In this document: positions 1-7,972 of the stretch, piece by piece
Layout of the letters: each line of letters starts with the position of its first letter
Position numbering within the stretch: the stretch's first letter is position 1
Assembly: GCF_001884065.1 (NCBI RefSeq)
Contig: NZ_MACH01000055.1
Coordinates: 62,001-126,000 of the forward strand
Reading direction: 5' to 3'
From: Bacillus proteolyticus
GTDB lineage: Bacteria > Bacillota > Bacilli > Bacillales > Bacillaceae_G
Length of the DNA: 64,000 bases
Made by a program: the position numbers and the translations under genes
Notes under the pieces: model-generated
What the model was told of the DNA's origin: nothing
The model's database searches: none
What the model saw: the letters and a program-made list of their open reading frames with translations, nothing else

Positions 1-428
1 GCCCATATTAAAATGGTACGAGGTTCTCTTTTATAAAATAAAAATAAGAAAAATCCAGCGATTGCATAACTATGTAAAATGTCTCCGTCCCATAAAAGAA
101 CGTAATGCAAGAAACCAAATAATAATAAAATGAGCAAACGACGCACAAATAAAGTTTTCGGACGATCTGTTTTCGCCTCAGCACGACTCATAAAGATGTA
201 AAAACCTAATCCGAATAAAAATGAAAAAATAGTATAAAACTTCGTTTGAATAAACATGTCAAAAAACAAGCGAATATAGCTGTCTAACCCCTCATAAACG
301 CCTGAAATGTCTCGAGAATCAACACCAGCGATAACTGGCCAGTTAACAAGAAAAATACCTAGTACAGCTATTCCTCTAATAATATCAATTGAGTGTATCC
401 TCTCGCCTTGTGTGAGATTTTGTGTCAT
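1..428 (-). CDS. DUF418 (YeiB-type) membrane protein, partial
   Basis: Only the N-terminal 142 residues are in the window; the gene runs off the left edge. The start is the ATG at 428, preceded on the minus strand by AGGAGGAAAAAA. The protein opens with a short polar tail and then the stretch RIHSIDIIRGIAVLGIFLVN, typical of the N-terminus of DUF418/YeiB-family integral membrane proteins (related to acyltransferase-3-like heparan-acetyltransferase folds). Further hydrophobic segments follow around residues 55-75, 90-110 and 115-130. Substrate and role of this family are not established. It is divergent from the Fur-regulated small gene. Confidence 0.8.
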   Translation of the reverse strand, partial: MTQNLTQGERIHSIDIIRGIAVLGIFLVNWPVIAGVDSRDISGVYEGLDSYIRLFFDMFIQTKFYTIFSFLFGLGFYIFMSRAEAKTDRPKTLFVRRLLILLLFGFLHYVLLWDGDILHSYAIAGFFLFLFYKREPRTILIW

Positions 429-439
429 TTTTTTCCTCC

Positions 440-616
440 TTGATAAGTAATTCCCTTTTATTATACAAAATGTAAGAGGGAGGGGATAGGGGAGATTTCC
501 AATTTTTAAAGCTGTTAAGTTGTGAATTATGAGATATAATAAGAGTGCACAGCAAGTTTTAAACTTCTTTAAAACAGGCAGTAAAGCTCCTTTTCCCGAA
601 GGAGCTTTCTTTTTTA
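440..616 (+). ncRNA. possible short RNA ending in an orphan terminator
   Basis: A strong hairpin with a T-run (583-616: arms AAAGCTCCTT/AAGGAGCTTT) has no protein gene upstream on the plus strand. Two promoter-like elements precede it: TTGATA (440-445) with TATACA (462-467), 16 bp apart, and a perfect TATAAT at 535-540 without a clear -35. A transcript of about 70-140 nt would result, with a C-rich terminator loop. This is inference from signals only. The first promoter overlaps the control region of the divergent DUF418 gene. Confidence 0.3.
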
Positions 617-624
617 GAAATTTG

Positions 625-679
625 TTGATAATGATTCTCTTTAATGATAAAATGTATTCAAAAGTGATAATCATTATCA
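625..679 (+). promoter_or_regulatory. sigma-A promoter with two Fur boxes
   Basis: The -35 is TTGATA (625-630) and the -10 is TAAAAT (648-653), with a 17-bp spacer. A Fur-box-like sequence (626-640) matches the TGATAATNATTATCA consensus at 13 of 15 positions and overlaps the -35. A second, perfect box (665-679) lies just downstream of the expected transcription start. This is the arrangement of an iron-repressed promoter. Confidence 0.85.
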
Positions 680-699
680 AAAAAGGTTGGTGTGTTAAT

Positions 700-786
700 A
701 TGATGTATGCACTTGTTGCAGGAACGATTGCTATATATGTTGGTGTTACAAAGTATGTATTAAATGGAGTAGGAACAACAAAATGA
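700..786 (+). CDS. 28-residue Fur-controlled membrane peptide
   Basis: The ORF starts at tandem ATGs (700 and 703), 20-odd bases after the perfect Fur box, with a modest AAAAGG ribosome binding site. The product begins MMYALVAGTIAIYVGVTKYV, a single hydrophobic helix of about 18 residues, and ends with a short polar tail. It is followed directly by a strong terminator, so it is the only gene of its transcript. A longer in-frame reading from 529 crosses the upstream terminator and is not credible. The family is not recognised. Iron limitation should induce it. It may instead be the coding part of a regulatory RNA. Confidence 0.6.
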   Translation: MMYALVAGTIAIYVGVTKYVLNGVGTTK

Positions 787-799
787 ATAATATTACATA

Positions 800-845
800 A
801 AATCCCTTTCATTTGTAAAAAGAATGAAAGGGATTTTTTTATTTT
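800..845 (+). terminator. terminator of the Fur-controlled gene
   Basis: Inverted repeat with arms AAATCCCTTTCATT and AATGAAAGGGATTT separated by 9 nt, followed by a T-run. Confidence 0.9.
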
Positions 846-980
846 TAATGAGAATATGCTGAAAATTTAGTATGATAGTAAAGTGAAACTGTAATCATTG
901 GGATGCTCAGTCCTAAATGATTATTGTCACACAAATAGCGGGATACAGTATATACATCTTGGATAAAGGGGAACAAGGGG

Positions 981-3900
981 ATGACAAACATAGTACAGAC
1001 AAACGGTATGAAAAAACTTGTTTGTTTTTATGAAGAGTGGCAAAAACATGGAGATGCAGAGAATAGTTTGAAGTTGTTTGAAGTGATTCAAAAATATAAA
1101 CAAGAACAGCTTATGATAGCTTTTTGTGGTCATTTTTCGGCAGGGAAATCGACAATGATGAATCATCTATATAAAGCGCAATTACTACCGACAAGTCCAA
1201 TTCCAACGAGTGCTAATGTCGTTAAAATTGAAAAAGGTTCTGATCGCGTTGTTGTTACGATTAAGTCTGGAGAACAGTATGAATATGACGGCGCATATTC
1301 AGCAGAAGAATTAAAACAAATATGTAAAGACGGTGATGAAGTAATTGGTGTTCATATTTATCGAAATGATGCACCAATTCCTGACGAAGTTATGTTAGTT
1401 GATACGCCAGGAATTGATTCTACAGATGATGCTCACCAATTAGCAACAGAATCAACACTGCATCTTGCAGATGTTATTTTTTACATGATGGATTATAACC
1501 ATGTCCAATCAGAAGTAAACTTACAATTTGTTAAAGAATTGAAACAACGTAATAAAACGGTTTATCTTGTTGTAAACCAAATAGATAAACATAAAGAAAA
1601 TGAACTATCTTTTGAAGAGTATAGAGAAAGTGTAAAACAATCTTTTGCTAACTGGGATATTGAAGTAGATGGTATTTTTTATACATCACTGCGAATGATG
1701 AATCATCCATACAATGAGATTCAAAGTTTGGAAGTACTAATCTCTTCTATCATGAAAGAAAAAGAGCAGTATGTAAGTGCGGGAATGGAGCGAGAAACAG
1801 AATATTTACTGCAAGAACATTTCTCATTTATTCTTTCTGAAAATGAAAAGCAGCTTATAAAATATGAGGAAGAATTAGTGTCACCGCTGTCGCTTTCAGA
1901 GATTGTTGAAAAGAAGGAAGAGTTAATTGAAAATAAAAATCGAGCATCGAGTAAAGAGTCTGATGTAAGAAATGAATTTATTAAAGGTTTACAAGCTATA
2001 TTAGATAACGCGTATTTAATGCCATTTGAAATGAGAGAATTGGCAAATGAGTATTTAGAAACGAAATTAACGAAATTTAAAGTTGGTTTGCTATTTGCGA
2101 AGGGAAAGACGGAGCAAGAAAAACAGAGACGTGTAGATGCTTTTCATTCCGCCCTTCAAAAGACTGTTGAAACGCAACTTGATTTTCATGTGAAAGAATT
2201 CATTGTAACCTTCTTAAAAGAAGAGGGATTATTTACAGAGGAAATTGGGAAGGACATATATGCTCTAGAGATTGCTTTCGGGCCAGAATTATTGGCTGAA
2301 ACAATTAAACAAGGGGCTGGCTTTACCGGTGATTACTTACTTCTATATACAGCTGATGTTGCAAATGAGTTGAAAAAAAGATACTTTATGAAATCTCAGC
2401 AAATCTTTGGGAAAAGTACGGGTACATTGCAGAAAAAAGCGAAGATAGAAGTTGCTCGTATTGAAGAAGAGATTGAAAAATACACGATGTTACAAACAGC
2501 AAAAGAAACGAAATTACAATATATTAAGGCGTATGAGGAATATGAGAGCTATTTAGGAGATGTTTGGAATGAACATATTTCTATACCAGATGGATTGCGA
2601 ATAGACGAAATATTACAAAGTGAAAAACAAATTGTTAGTGAGAAGTTTACGCTACAAGAGCAAGAAATCGTAAATGATAACGAAATGGCTAGTGAAGAAG
2701 AAATGAAAGGGACGGCAGCTTTAAATATTCAGCGTATATTAGAAAAAGTGAAGAAAGCTGAAACAATATTAGATCCATTGCCAGCGCTGAAACATTTACA
2801 GCAAGAAGTAGTTGGAAAAAGACAGCGTGTAGAAACGAAGCAATTTACAGTAGCATTATTTGGAGCTTTTAGTGCTGGGAAATCATCATTTGCTAACGCA
2901 TTGCTCGGTGAAAAGGTACTTCCTGTATCACCAAACCCAACGACAGCAACGATTAATCAAATTTTGCCGGTTACAGAGGAAAAACCACACGGAACAGTAA
3001 TTGTTCAGTTTAAATCAAAGCAAGCACTATTAGAAGATATGAAAGCTGTTTATAAGCTGTTTCACTATGAGATTACTACGTTAGATGAAGCATTAACGCA
3101 AATTGATAAAATTATGAAATATCCTTCACCGAGCGGGAAGCAAAAAACAACATTTAGCTTTTTACGAGCGGTACAAAAAGGATATGAGGCAGTTGCTGCG
3201 CATTTAGGGGAACAAGTACAAGTTACGTTAGAGGAGTTCTCTGATTATGTAGCTAATGAAGAAAAATCATGCTTTGTTGAGTATATGGAGCTTTATTATG
3301 ATTGTGCTTTAACAAGGCAAGGAGTAGCTCTTGTAGATACACCAGGAGCTGATTCTATTAACGCCCGCCATACGGATGTTGCATTCCAGTATATTAAAAA
3401 TGCGGATGCTATTTTATTCGTAACATACTATAATCATGTTTTCTCTCGTGCAGATCGTGAATTTTTAATTCAGCTCGGTCGTGTAAAGGATACGTTTGCG
3501 CTTGATAAAATGTTCTTCTTAATTAATGCGGCCGATTTAGCAGAGTCTGAAGAAGAACTTAAAATGGTAAAAGGTTATATTGCGGATCAGCTCTTGCAAT
3601 ATGGCATTAGAAATCCACGTTTATTTGCAATTTCAAGTTTATGTGCGCTTGAGGAAAAACAAGGGGAAAGTATTGACAAAGAAAAGTATGGCATTTTACA
3701 AAACTCTGGGATTGCTAAGTTTGAAGAATCATTTACGTCCTTTATGATGAGGGATTTAATGCTTGTATCTGTGCATGCTTTATATGGTGCATTGCAAGGA
3801 GCAAATCAACTTCTTGTAAATATGATAAATGGCGCAAAGCAGGGAAATGATGAGAAAGTGAAGCAAACAAAAAAATATGAAGCAGAGCGTGATCAGCTAC

Positions 3901-4640
3901 TTCATATTATTTCGTCATATAGTGTGCTCGCTGAAGAACAAGCAATGCAAAATGAAGTGAAAGAATTGCTTTATTACGTACAACAACGATTATTCCTACG
4001 CTATAACGATGTGTTTACTGAATTTATTAACCCGGCATCACTTCGAACAGATGGGAATGTAAAAACGCAGTTGCAACAGTGTGTAATGGAATTAGTTTCA
4101 TTTATTCAACATGATTTATTACAAGAAATGCGTGCGACATCATTACGTCTTGAAAGATGGATAGATGAAGCGATGAAGCGTGCAAAGGATGAAATTGTTG
4201 TGAACTGCAAAGGAGAAAATGAATCGATTTCTCTGGGCGGAACAGTAGATTATGAATATAAAGTTATTACACATAAAGAGCCATTTCCTTCAATAGAAAT
4301 AAAAGATTTCAAAAAGGCACTAGCGCATTTTAAAAACGAGAAAAGCTTTTTTGAAAAAAATGATAAAGCTTTTATGCAAGAAGACGCTAAAGGAGTGCTA
4401 GAACCTTTCGTATCAAACTATGTAGCTGATGAAGAAGATTTATTCGTTCATCATTATAAGCAAGAGTGGGATACAAAATGGAATTTATTCCAAAAAGTGA
4501 TGCAGCAAGATGTTGAGAAATATTATGAAAGTATATTATTCGCTTTAGCTGAAAAAATTGATGTAACACTATATGAGCAAAGTAAAGAAGAGCTTCAAAA
4601 GCAGTTAATAGAAATAGAAAAAGAAATTTATGTTATATAG
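981..4640 (+). CDS. dynA: two-headed bacterial dynamin-like protein
   Basis: A 1219-residue membrane-remodelling GTPase with two complete dynamin-type G domains in one chain, as in B. subtilis DynA (YpbR). First head: P-loop GHFSAGKST (about residues 47-55), DTPGIDS (about 140) and NQID (about 198). Second head: P-loop GAFSAGKSS (about 628), DTPGADS (about 785) and NAAD (about 848). Each head is followed by long charged helical stretches. The start has AAAGGGG 10 nt upstream. Known members bind and fuse membranes and help cells resist membrane stress and phage. The length matches the family. The gene appears monocistronic, with a convergent small gene 3 bp downstream. Confidence 0.93.
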   Translation: MTNIVQTNGMKKLVCFYEEWQKHGDAENSLKLFEVIQKYKQEQLMIAFCGHFSAGKSTMMNHLYKAQLLPTSPIPTSANVVKIEKGSDRVVVTIKSGEQYEYDGAYSAEELKQICKDGDEVIGVHIYRNDAPIPDEVMLVDTPGIDSTDDAHQLATESTLHLADVIFYMMDYNHVQSEVNLQFVKELKQRNKTVYLVVNQIDKHKENELSFEEYRESVKQSFANWDIEVDGIFYTSLRMMNHPYNEIQSLEVLISSIMKEKEQYVSAGMERETEYLLQEHFSFILSENEKQLIKYEEELVSPLSLSEIVEKKEELIENKNRASSKESDVRNEFIKGLQAILDNAYLMPFEMRELANEYLETKLTKFKVGLLFAKGKTEQEKQRRVDAFHSALQKTVETQLDFHVKEFIVTFLKEEGLFTEEIGKDIYALEIAFGPELLAETIKQGAGFTGDYLLLYTADVANELKKRYFMKSQQIFGKSTGTLQKKAKIEVARIEEEIEKYTMLQTAKETKLQYIKAYEEYESYLGDVWNEHISIPDGLRIDEILQSEKQIVSEKFTLQEQEIVNDNEMASEEEMKGTAALNIQRILEKVKKAETILDPLPALKHLQQEVVGKRQRVETKQFTVALFGAFSAGKSSFANALLGEKVLPVSPNPTTATINQILPVTEEKPHGTVIVQFKSKQALLEDMKAVYKLFHYEITTLDEALTQIDKIMKYPSPSGKQKTTFSFLRAVQKGYEAVAAHLGEQVQVTLEEFSDYVANEEKSCFVEYMELYYDCALTRQGVALVDTPGADSINARHTDVAFQYIKNADAILFVTYYNHVFSRADREFLIQLGRVKDTFALDKMFFLINAADLAESEEELKMVKGYIADQLLQYGIRNPRLFAISSLCALEEKQGESIDKEKYGILQNSGIAKFEESFTSFMMRDLMLVSVHALYGALQGANQLLVNMINGAKQGNDEKVKQTKKYEAERDQLLHIISSYSVLAEEQAMQNEVKELLYYVQQRLFLRYNDVFTEFINPASLRTDGNVKTQLQQCVMELVSFIQHDLLQEMRATSLRLERWIDEAMKRAKDEIVVNCKGENESISLGGTVDYEYKVITHKEPFPSIEIKDFKKALAHFKNEKSFFEKNDKAFMQEDAKGVLEPFVSNYVADEEDLFVHHYKQEWDTKWNLFQKVMQQDVEKYYESILFALAEKIDVTLYEQSKEELQKQLIEIEKEIYVI

Positions 4641-4643
4641 TCG

Positions 4644-4898
4644 CTATGAAAAAAAGATTCGTTCAATTTTCTTTTGTAATACAGTATCTAAAGATTTTAC
4701 GAACCCTGCGAATTCATCAGTAGAAATCATATGTGTAAGAACTAAGCGTCTGCCGTCTGGTGTTTCACCGCATAAGACGAATGAAGAAAACTCATATGTT
4801 TTGTTTTCGACTACTAATTTTGGATAGGAATATGTGTCGCTTTTCTTTTTCTTTCCATCAATGGAGATGACGTTGCATTTTTTCTCATTGTTGTCCAT
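4644..4898 (-). CDS. 84-residue hypothetical protein
   Basis: The start ATG at 4898 has a very good ribosome binding site (GAAAGGAGGG, 4906-4915 on the minus strand). A longer reading from 5252 would run through the GNAT gene and is rejected. The protein starts with a lysine-rich segment and has mixed alpha/beta-like composition without membrane segments or cysteine motifs. It is convergent with the dynamin gene and divergent from the acetyltransferase. I do not recognise its family and propose no function. Confidence 0.7.
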   Translation of the reverse strand: MDNNEKKCNVISIDGKKKKSDTYSYPKLVVENKTYEFSSFVLCGETPDGRRLVLTHMISTDEFAGFVKSLDTVLQKKIERIFFS

Positions 4899-4968
4899 GG
4901 TGAATCCCTCCTTTCTATTACTTATGGTAGACAAGGAGGGTTTAGAACAATGGAGAAGGGGGATTTTT

Positions 4969-5436
4969 ATGGATGTTGTATTAGAGCGTGTTTCTAAAGA
5001 TAATGTGCTAAAGTCTTTACTCTTGCTTGCTGATCCAAGCGAGCGGCAAATTGCTACATATATACAGAGAGGAATGGTATATGTAGCTAAAGTAGAGGGG
5101 AAAGTGGTTGGTGTATATGTGTTGTTGGAAACAAGACCAAAGACGATGGAAATTATGAATATTGCGGTTGTAGAACATATGCAAGGGAAAGATATTGGTA
5201 AGAAAATGTTGCTGCATGCGATAGAAATAGCTAAAGGATATGACATGCACAAAATTGAAATTGGGACAGGTAATTCTAGCGTTTCACAACTTGCGTTATA
5301 TCAAAAATGTGGATTTCGTATTTTTTCTATTGATTTTGATTACTTTTCGAAGCATTATGAAGAAGAGATTATTGAAAATGGAATTGTATGCCGTGATATG
5401 ATTCGGCTTGCAATGGAATTGAATAAGAAAGTATAA
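4969..5436 (+). CDS. GNAT family N-acetyltransferase
   Basis: A 155-residue acyl-CoA-dependent acetyltransferase. The start at 4969 follows AGAAGGGGG; upstream ATGs lie in the divergent small gene or out of frame. It shows the usual GNAT order: beta strands ending in IMNIAVVEHMQGKDIGKKML (motif A, with a G-K-D-I-G-K acetyl-CoA pyrophosphate loop) and a C-terminal YQKCGFR motif (motif B). The substrate cannot be inferred. It is followed 21 bp later by the DUF2533 gene, so the two are probably co-transcribed. Confidence 0.85.
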   Translation: MDVVLERVSKDNVLKSLLLLADPSERQIATYIQRGMVYVAKVEGKVVGVYVLLETRPKTMEIMNIAVVEHMQGKDIGKKMLLHAIEIAKGYDMHKIEIGTGNSSVSQLALYQKCGFRIFSIDFDYFSKHYEEEIIENGIVCRDMIRLAMELNKKV

Positions 5437-5457
5437 CTTATTTAGGGGGAAGAGAAG

Positions 5458-5730
5458 ATGGAAGTACATAAAGCAATTACAGCACATTCTCGTAAACAAA
5501 ATGAAAGTGTAAAAGCATGTTTACAATTAGATGCGCAGCGTGAAGCAGCTATTGAAGCAGCCGTATCTCTTGCGTCAAATGGGAAAGAATTTTCGGTTGA
5601 TGTCATTAATGTTGTAACAAAGCAAATTAATGATCTTGCAAAAAATGGTGTTACACTACAGCGTAAATATGTTACAGAAGAAATGGTTATGGAGTATGTA
5701 AGTCGTTTGCAAGAGAAAGAAGGTCGTTAA
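5458..5730 (+). CDS. ypbS: DUF2533 family protein
   Basis: A 90-residue helical, charged protein with no membrane segment. Its sequence and its position after a dynA-type gene match the small DUF2533 family, B. subtilis YpbS (recognised from memory). The ribosome binding site is AGGGGGAAGAG. No biochemical role is established. The rhodanese gene begins 2 bp after its stop, suggesting translational coupling. Confidence 0.8.
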   Translation: MEVHKAITAHSRKQNESVKACLQLDAQREAAIEAAVSLASNGKEFSVDVINVVTKQINDLAKNGVTLQRKYVTEEMVMEYVSRLQEKEGR

Positions 5731-5732
5731 AG

Positions 5733-6566
5733 ATGATAGTTACAGTCGAATGGTTACGTGAGCATATAGAAGATGAGAACGTCCGTATAATCGATTGTCG
5801 TTTTGATTTAGCGAATCCTAATTGGGGTAGAGAAAAGTATGAGGAAGAACATATTCTTCATGCGTTATATTTTGATTTAAATTTAGATCTATCAAGTCCT
5901 GTAACAGAACATGGTGGTCGCCATCCGTTGCCAAATATTGAGGAGTTTGCAGACAAGCTTTCGCAAGCTGGTATTGATGAACATACGACAGTAATTGCAT
6001 ATGACAGTGAAGCGGGTGCAAATGCTTCTCGTCTCTGGTGGTTATTAAACTATGTAGGACATGAGAAAGTATATATATTAGATGGCGGATTTCCAGCTTG
6101 GAAAGAGAATGGACTACCGATAACAACGGAAATTCCTGTTGCTAAACGAAAAGCATTCAAAGCAAATATACAAGATCATATGCTTGTAACGATGGACACG
6201 GTCAAAGAGAATATTCATGCAGGTACAGATATTACGTTAATTGATTCTAGAGAGTCAAAACGTTATGCTGGTGCTGAAGAACTCGTTGATTCGAAGGCAG
6301 GGCATATTCCAACAGCAGTAAACTATTTTTGGAAAGATGGAATTTTAGAATCAGGACGCTTTAAAAACAACGAGGAACAGCAAGGACGTTTCCAAAATCT
6401 CGATAAAGAGAAGGAAACAATCGTATATTGTGGTTCTGGTGTTACAGCGTGCCCAAATATAGTTGCATTAAAATTAGCTGGTTTTCAAAATATTAAATTG
6501 TATGCAGGTAGCTGGAGTGATTGGATTTCTTATTCAGAAAATCAAATTGCAAAAGAAGAAGATTAA
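5733..6566 (+). CDS. tandem-rhodanese sulfurtransferase
   Basis: A 277-residue thiosulfate or 3-mercaptopyruvate sulfurtransferase. The N-terminal rhodanese domain (about 1-130) carries a cysteine-free loop (YDSEAG, about residue 91), the usual inactive half. The C-terminal domain (about 150-270) carries the active loop YCGSGVTAC with Cys233 as the likely persulfide-forming residue. The protein should be cytoplasmic because no signal peptide is seen. Loop composition CGSGVTA fits thiosulfate/mercaptopyruvate enzymes of the SseA type; the actual donor cannot be read from sequence. It is last in the GNAT-DUF2533-rhodanese run. Confidence 0.9.
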   Translation: MIVTVEWLREHIEDENVRIIDCRFDLANPNWGREKYEEEHILHALYFDLNLDLSSPVTEHGGRHPLPNIEEFADKLSQAGIDEHTTVIAYDSEAGANASRLWWLLNYVGHEKVYILDGGFPAWKENGLPITTEIPVAKRKAFKANIQDHMLVTMDTVKENIHAGTDITLIDSRESKRYAGAEELVDSKAGHIPTAVNYFWKDGILESGRFKNNEEQQGRFQNLDKEKETIVYCGSGVTACPNIVALKLAGFQNIKLYAGSWSDWISYSENQIAKEED

Positions 6567-6637
6567 TCACTTGCATGCAAAAATAATTTGTATTAAAATA
6601 AGGTCACAAGCAAGAGATTGCTCGAAAAACTTTGTAT

Positions 6638-6666
6638 TTTACACATTGGAAACAATGTGATAATAT
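6638..6666 (+). promoter_or_regulatory. promoter of the tandem structured RNAs
   Basis: TTTACA (6638-6643), exactly 17 bp, then TAATAT (6661-6666). Transcription would begin near 6673, just upstream of the first structured repeat. Confidence 0.75.
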
Positions 6667-6679
6667 AACGACAAGTAAA

Positions 6680-6875
6680 TAATACATCCTGCGGTGTACG
6701 TAACTTATTTATGTCTAAAACCGATGTTAGTTATACGGAAGCTCAATATTTAGCGACCATCATCAAGCCTTCCTTGTGGAGGAAGATGTACGGTAACTGT
6801 GAGGGCATCCACCTGCGAGTAGCGGGTTTTTGGACATTTACGAGGAGCGGCACGTGCGGGGGTCTTATTTCAACT
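6680..6875 (+). ncRNA. ssrS: 6S-like RNA, copy 1
   Basis: A roughly 190-nt non-coding unit. Its 5' end (CCTGCGGTGT, from about 6688) pairs with its 3' end (GCACGTGCGGG, about 6850-6861) to form a terminal closing stem. The interior contains GCATCCACCTG followed by GCGGGTTTTTGGACA. Long closed hairpin architecture, length and lack of an ORF fit a Firmicute 6S RNA, the RNA that mimics an open promoter and binds sigma-A RNA polymerase in stationary phase. The assignment rests on recall and hand folding, so it is likely rather than certain. Confidence 0.65.
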
Positions 6876-6885
6876 AACATTATAT

Positions 6886-7068
6886 AAAATTCCTACGGTG
6901 TACGTAGCTTATGCATGTCTTAAACCAATAAGTTTAATATGGAAGTTCAATATTTAAATGTAGCTAACATGCCGTCTTTTTAAGAAGGAAGTTACAAACA
7001 TTTGTGAGAGCATCCACCTGTGAGAGCAGGTTTATGGACATCTAGAGAGAACGGCATATGTGGGGCTA
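6886..7068 (+). ncRNA. 6S-like RNA, copy 2
   Basis: A diverged tandem repeat of copy 1 starting CCTACGGTGTACGTAGCTTA and ending ACGGCATATGTGGGG. The closing stem is preserved by compensating changes: a G-C pair of copy 1 is A-T here. The internal GCATCCACCTG...GGACAT block is also kept. No independent -35 is visible, although TATATAAA precedes it. The two copies may be co-transcribed and processed. A terminator follows at 7072-7104. Confidence 0.6.
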
Positions 7069-7071
7069 AAT

Positions 7072-7104
7072 AAAAACCTTACGTTTTATACGTAAGGTTT
7101 TTTT
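7072..7104 (+). terminator. terminator after the tandem 6S-like RNAs
   Basis: Arms AAAAACCTTACG/CGTAAGGTTTTT with a 7-nt loop and T-run; it also separates the convergent 149-residue gene. Confidence 0.85.
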
Positions 7105-7124
7105 GTTGTATAAATATATCTACT

Positions 7125-7574
7125 TTATCTGGATTCACCTGTGAAGTTTCCATAATAAATATAGCACTTTCTGTCTTCATCAATCTCTCTTGAATCTAAA
7201 GTGAACTCCATATGCATGCCGTCGCGCTGAATATATATAATATCTGAATGAAGAGATGGTAAAATTTCTTCATAGTTCCATATATCTTTACTATCTATTA
7301 TGCATGAACTCGTTTCACGTAGTTCTCTAACTTCAAAACCGATGTGGGAGTATATAGGGTCTGAAGGGTCATTTGCAAACTCTTCTTTTTGAATATATAT
7401 AACTGCTGTTCCGTCTGAATCTACTGAAGTTGCAGTAACAACATATGTATTTTTATCTTTTATAAAATATTCACAAGTCATGCGTGCGATGATTTCAGAA
7501 TTAGAAATATTTGCGTAGTTCCATAAAGCAGGATACCCTTTCGTTTCATCGTTAAGTCGATATTCTAAGCGCAT
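7125..7574 (-). CDS. 149-residue hypothetical protein
   Basis: The start ATG at 7574 is preceded by GGAAGAAGAGGG on the minus strand. The protein is soluble, acidic and rich in aromatic residues and beta-branched strands, with no signal peptide or membrane span. Two cysteines are present but no metal-binding pattern is clear. It is transcribed alone, divergent from the lipoprotein operon. I do not recognise a family. Confidence 0.7.
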   Translation of the reverse strand: MRLEYRLNDETKGYPALWNYANISNSEIIARMTCEYFIKDKNTYVVTATSVDSDGTAVIYIQKEEFANDPSDPIYSHIGFEVRELRETSSCIIDSKDIWNYEEILPSLHSDIIYIQRDGMHMEFTLDSREIDEDRKCYIYYGNFTGESR

Positions 7575-7657
7575 TTTATCCCTCTTCTTCCTTTTTCTTC
7601 TACTTTATCATGCTATCTTATATAATAGGAATAGAATTTAAAAAGGGGAGTGCGAAG

Positions 7658-7969
7658 GTGACAAAAACGAAATGGTTAGTAGGTGGTGTCGTAACGTCTT
7701 TAATGACTGGCACTTTATTTGGCTGCGCACAAGATCTTCCCCCAAAACCGAATGATAATAGTTGTTCAGATTGGGATTGGGATGATGAACTTGGGGTATG
7801 GCAATGTGATGATAGTAGTTCAGGTTATCGTGGGCATTACTTCTATGGTGGGAGTTACTATCAAAATAAATCCACTTTTAAAAATTCATCGGCGTTTAAA
7901 TCTTATCAATCGTCTGCGGAATTTAAAGGTGGAATTGGAAGCGGTTCAAAGGGAGGATTTGGGGGCTAA
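7658..7969 (+). CDS. small glycine-rich lipoprotein
   Basis: The GTG at 7658 is the start, with AAGGGGAG 7 nt upstream; a longer reading from 7610 lacks a ribosome binding site. The product (103 residues) has a short basic n-region, a hydrophobic helix and the lipobox LFGC (Cys at about 23), so it should be lipid-anchored outside the membrane. The mature part is Asp/Trp-rich (DWDWDDE), then Tyr/Ser-rich, and ends in a Gly-rich tail. It precedes an ATP-grasp enzyme by 3 bp and a DUF350 membrane protein, recalling E. coli YgiB/YjfM lipoproteins beside YgiC/YjfC. Its role is unknown. Confidence 0.8.
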   Translation: MTKTKWLVGGVVTSLMTGTLFGCAQDLPPKPNDNSCSDWDWDDELGVWQCDDSSSGYRGHYFYGGSYYQNKSTFKNSSAFKSYQSSAEFKGGIGSGSKGGFGG

Positions 7970-7972
7970 AAT

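Noticed and set aside
529-699. N-terminal extension of the 28-residue peptide to an 85-residue ORF
   Set aside because: It reads through a strong terminator and the Fur-boxed promoter and has no ribosome binding site.
4899-5252. N-terminal extension of the 84-residue minus-strand protein
   Set aside because: The extension is antisense to the GNAT gene, whereas a strong ribosome binding site marks the start at 4898.
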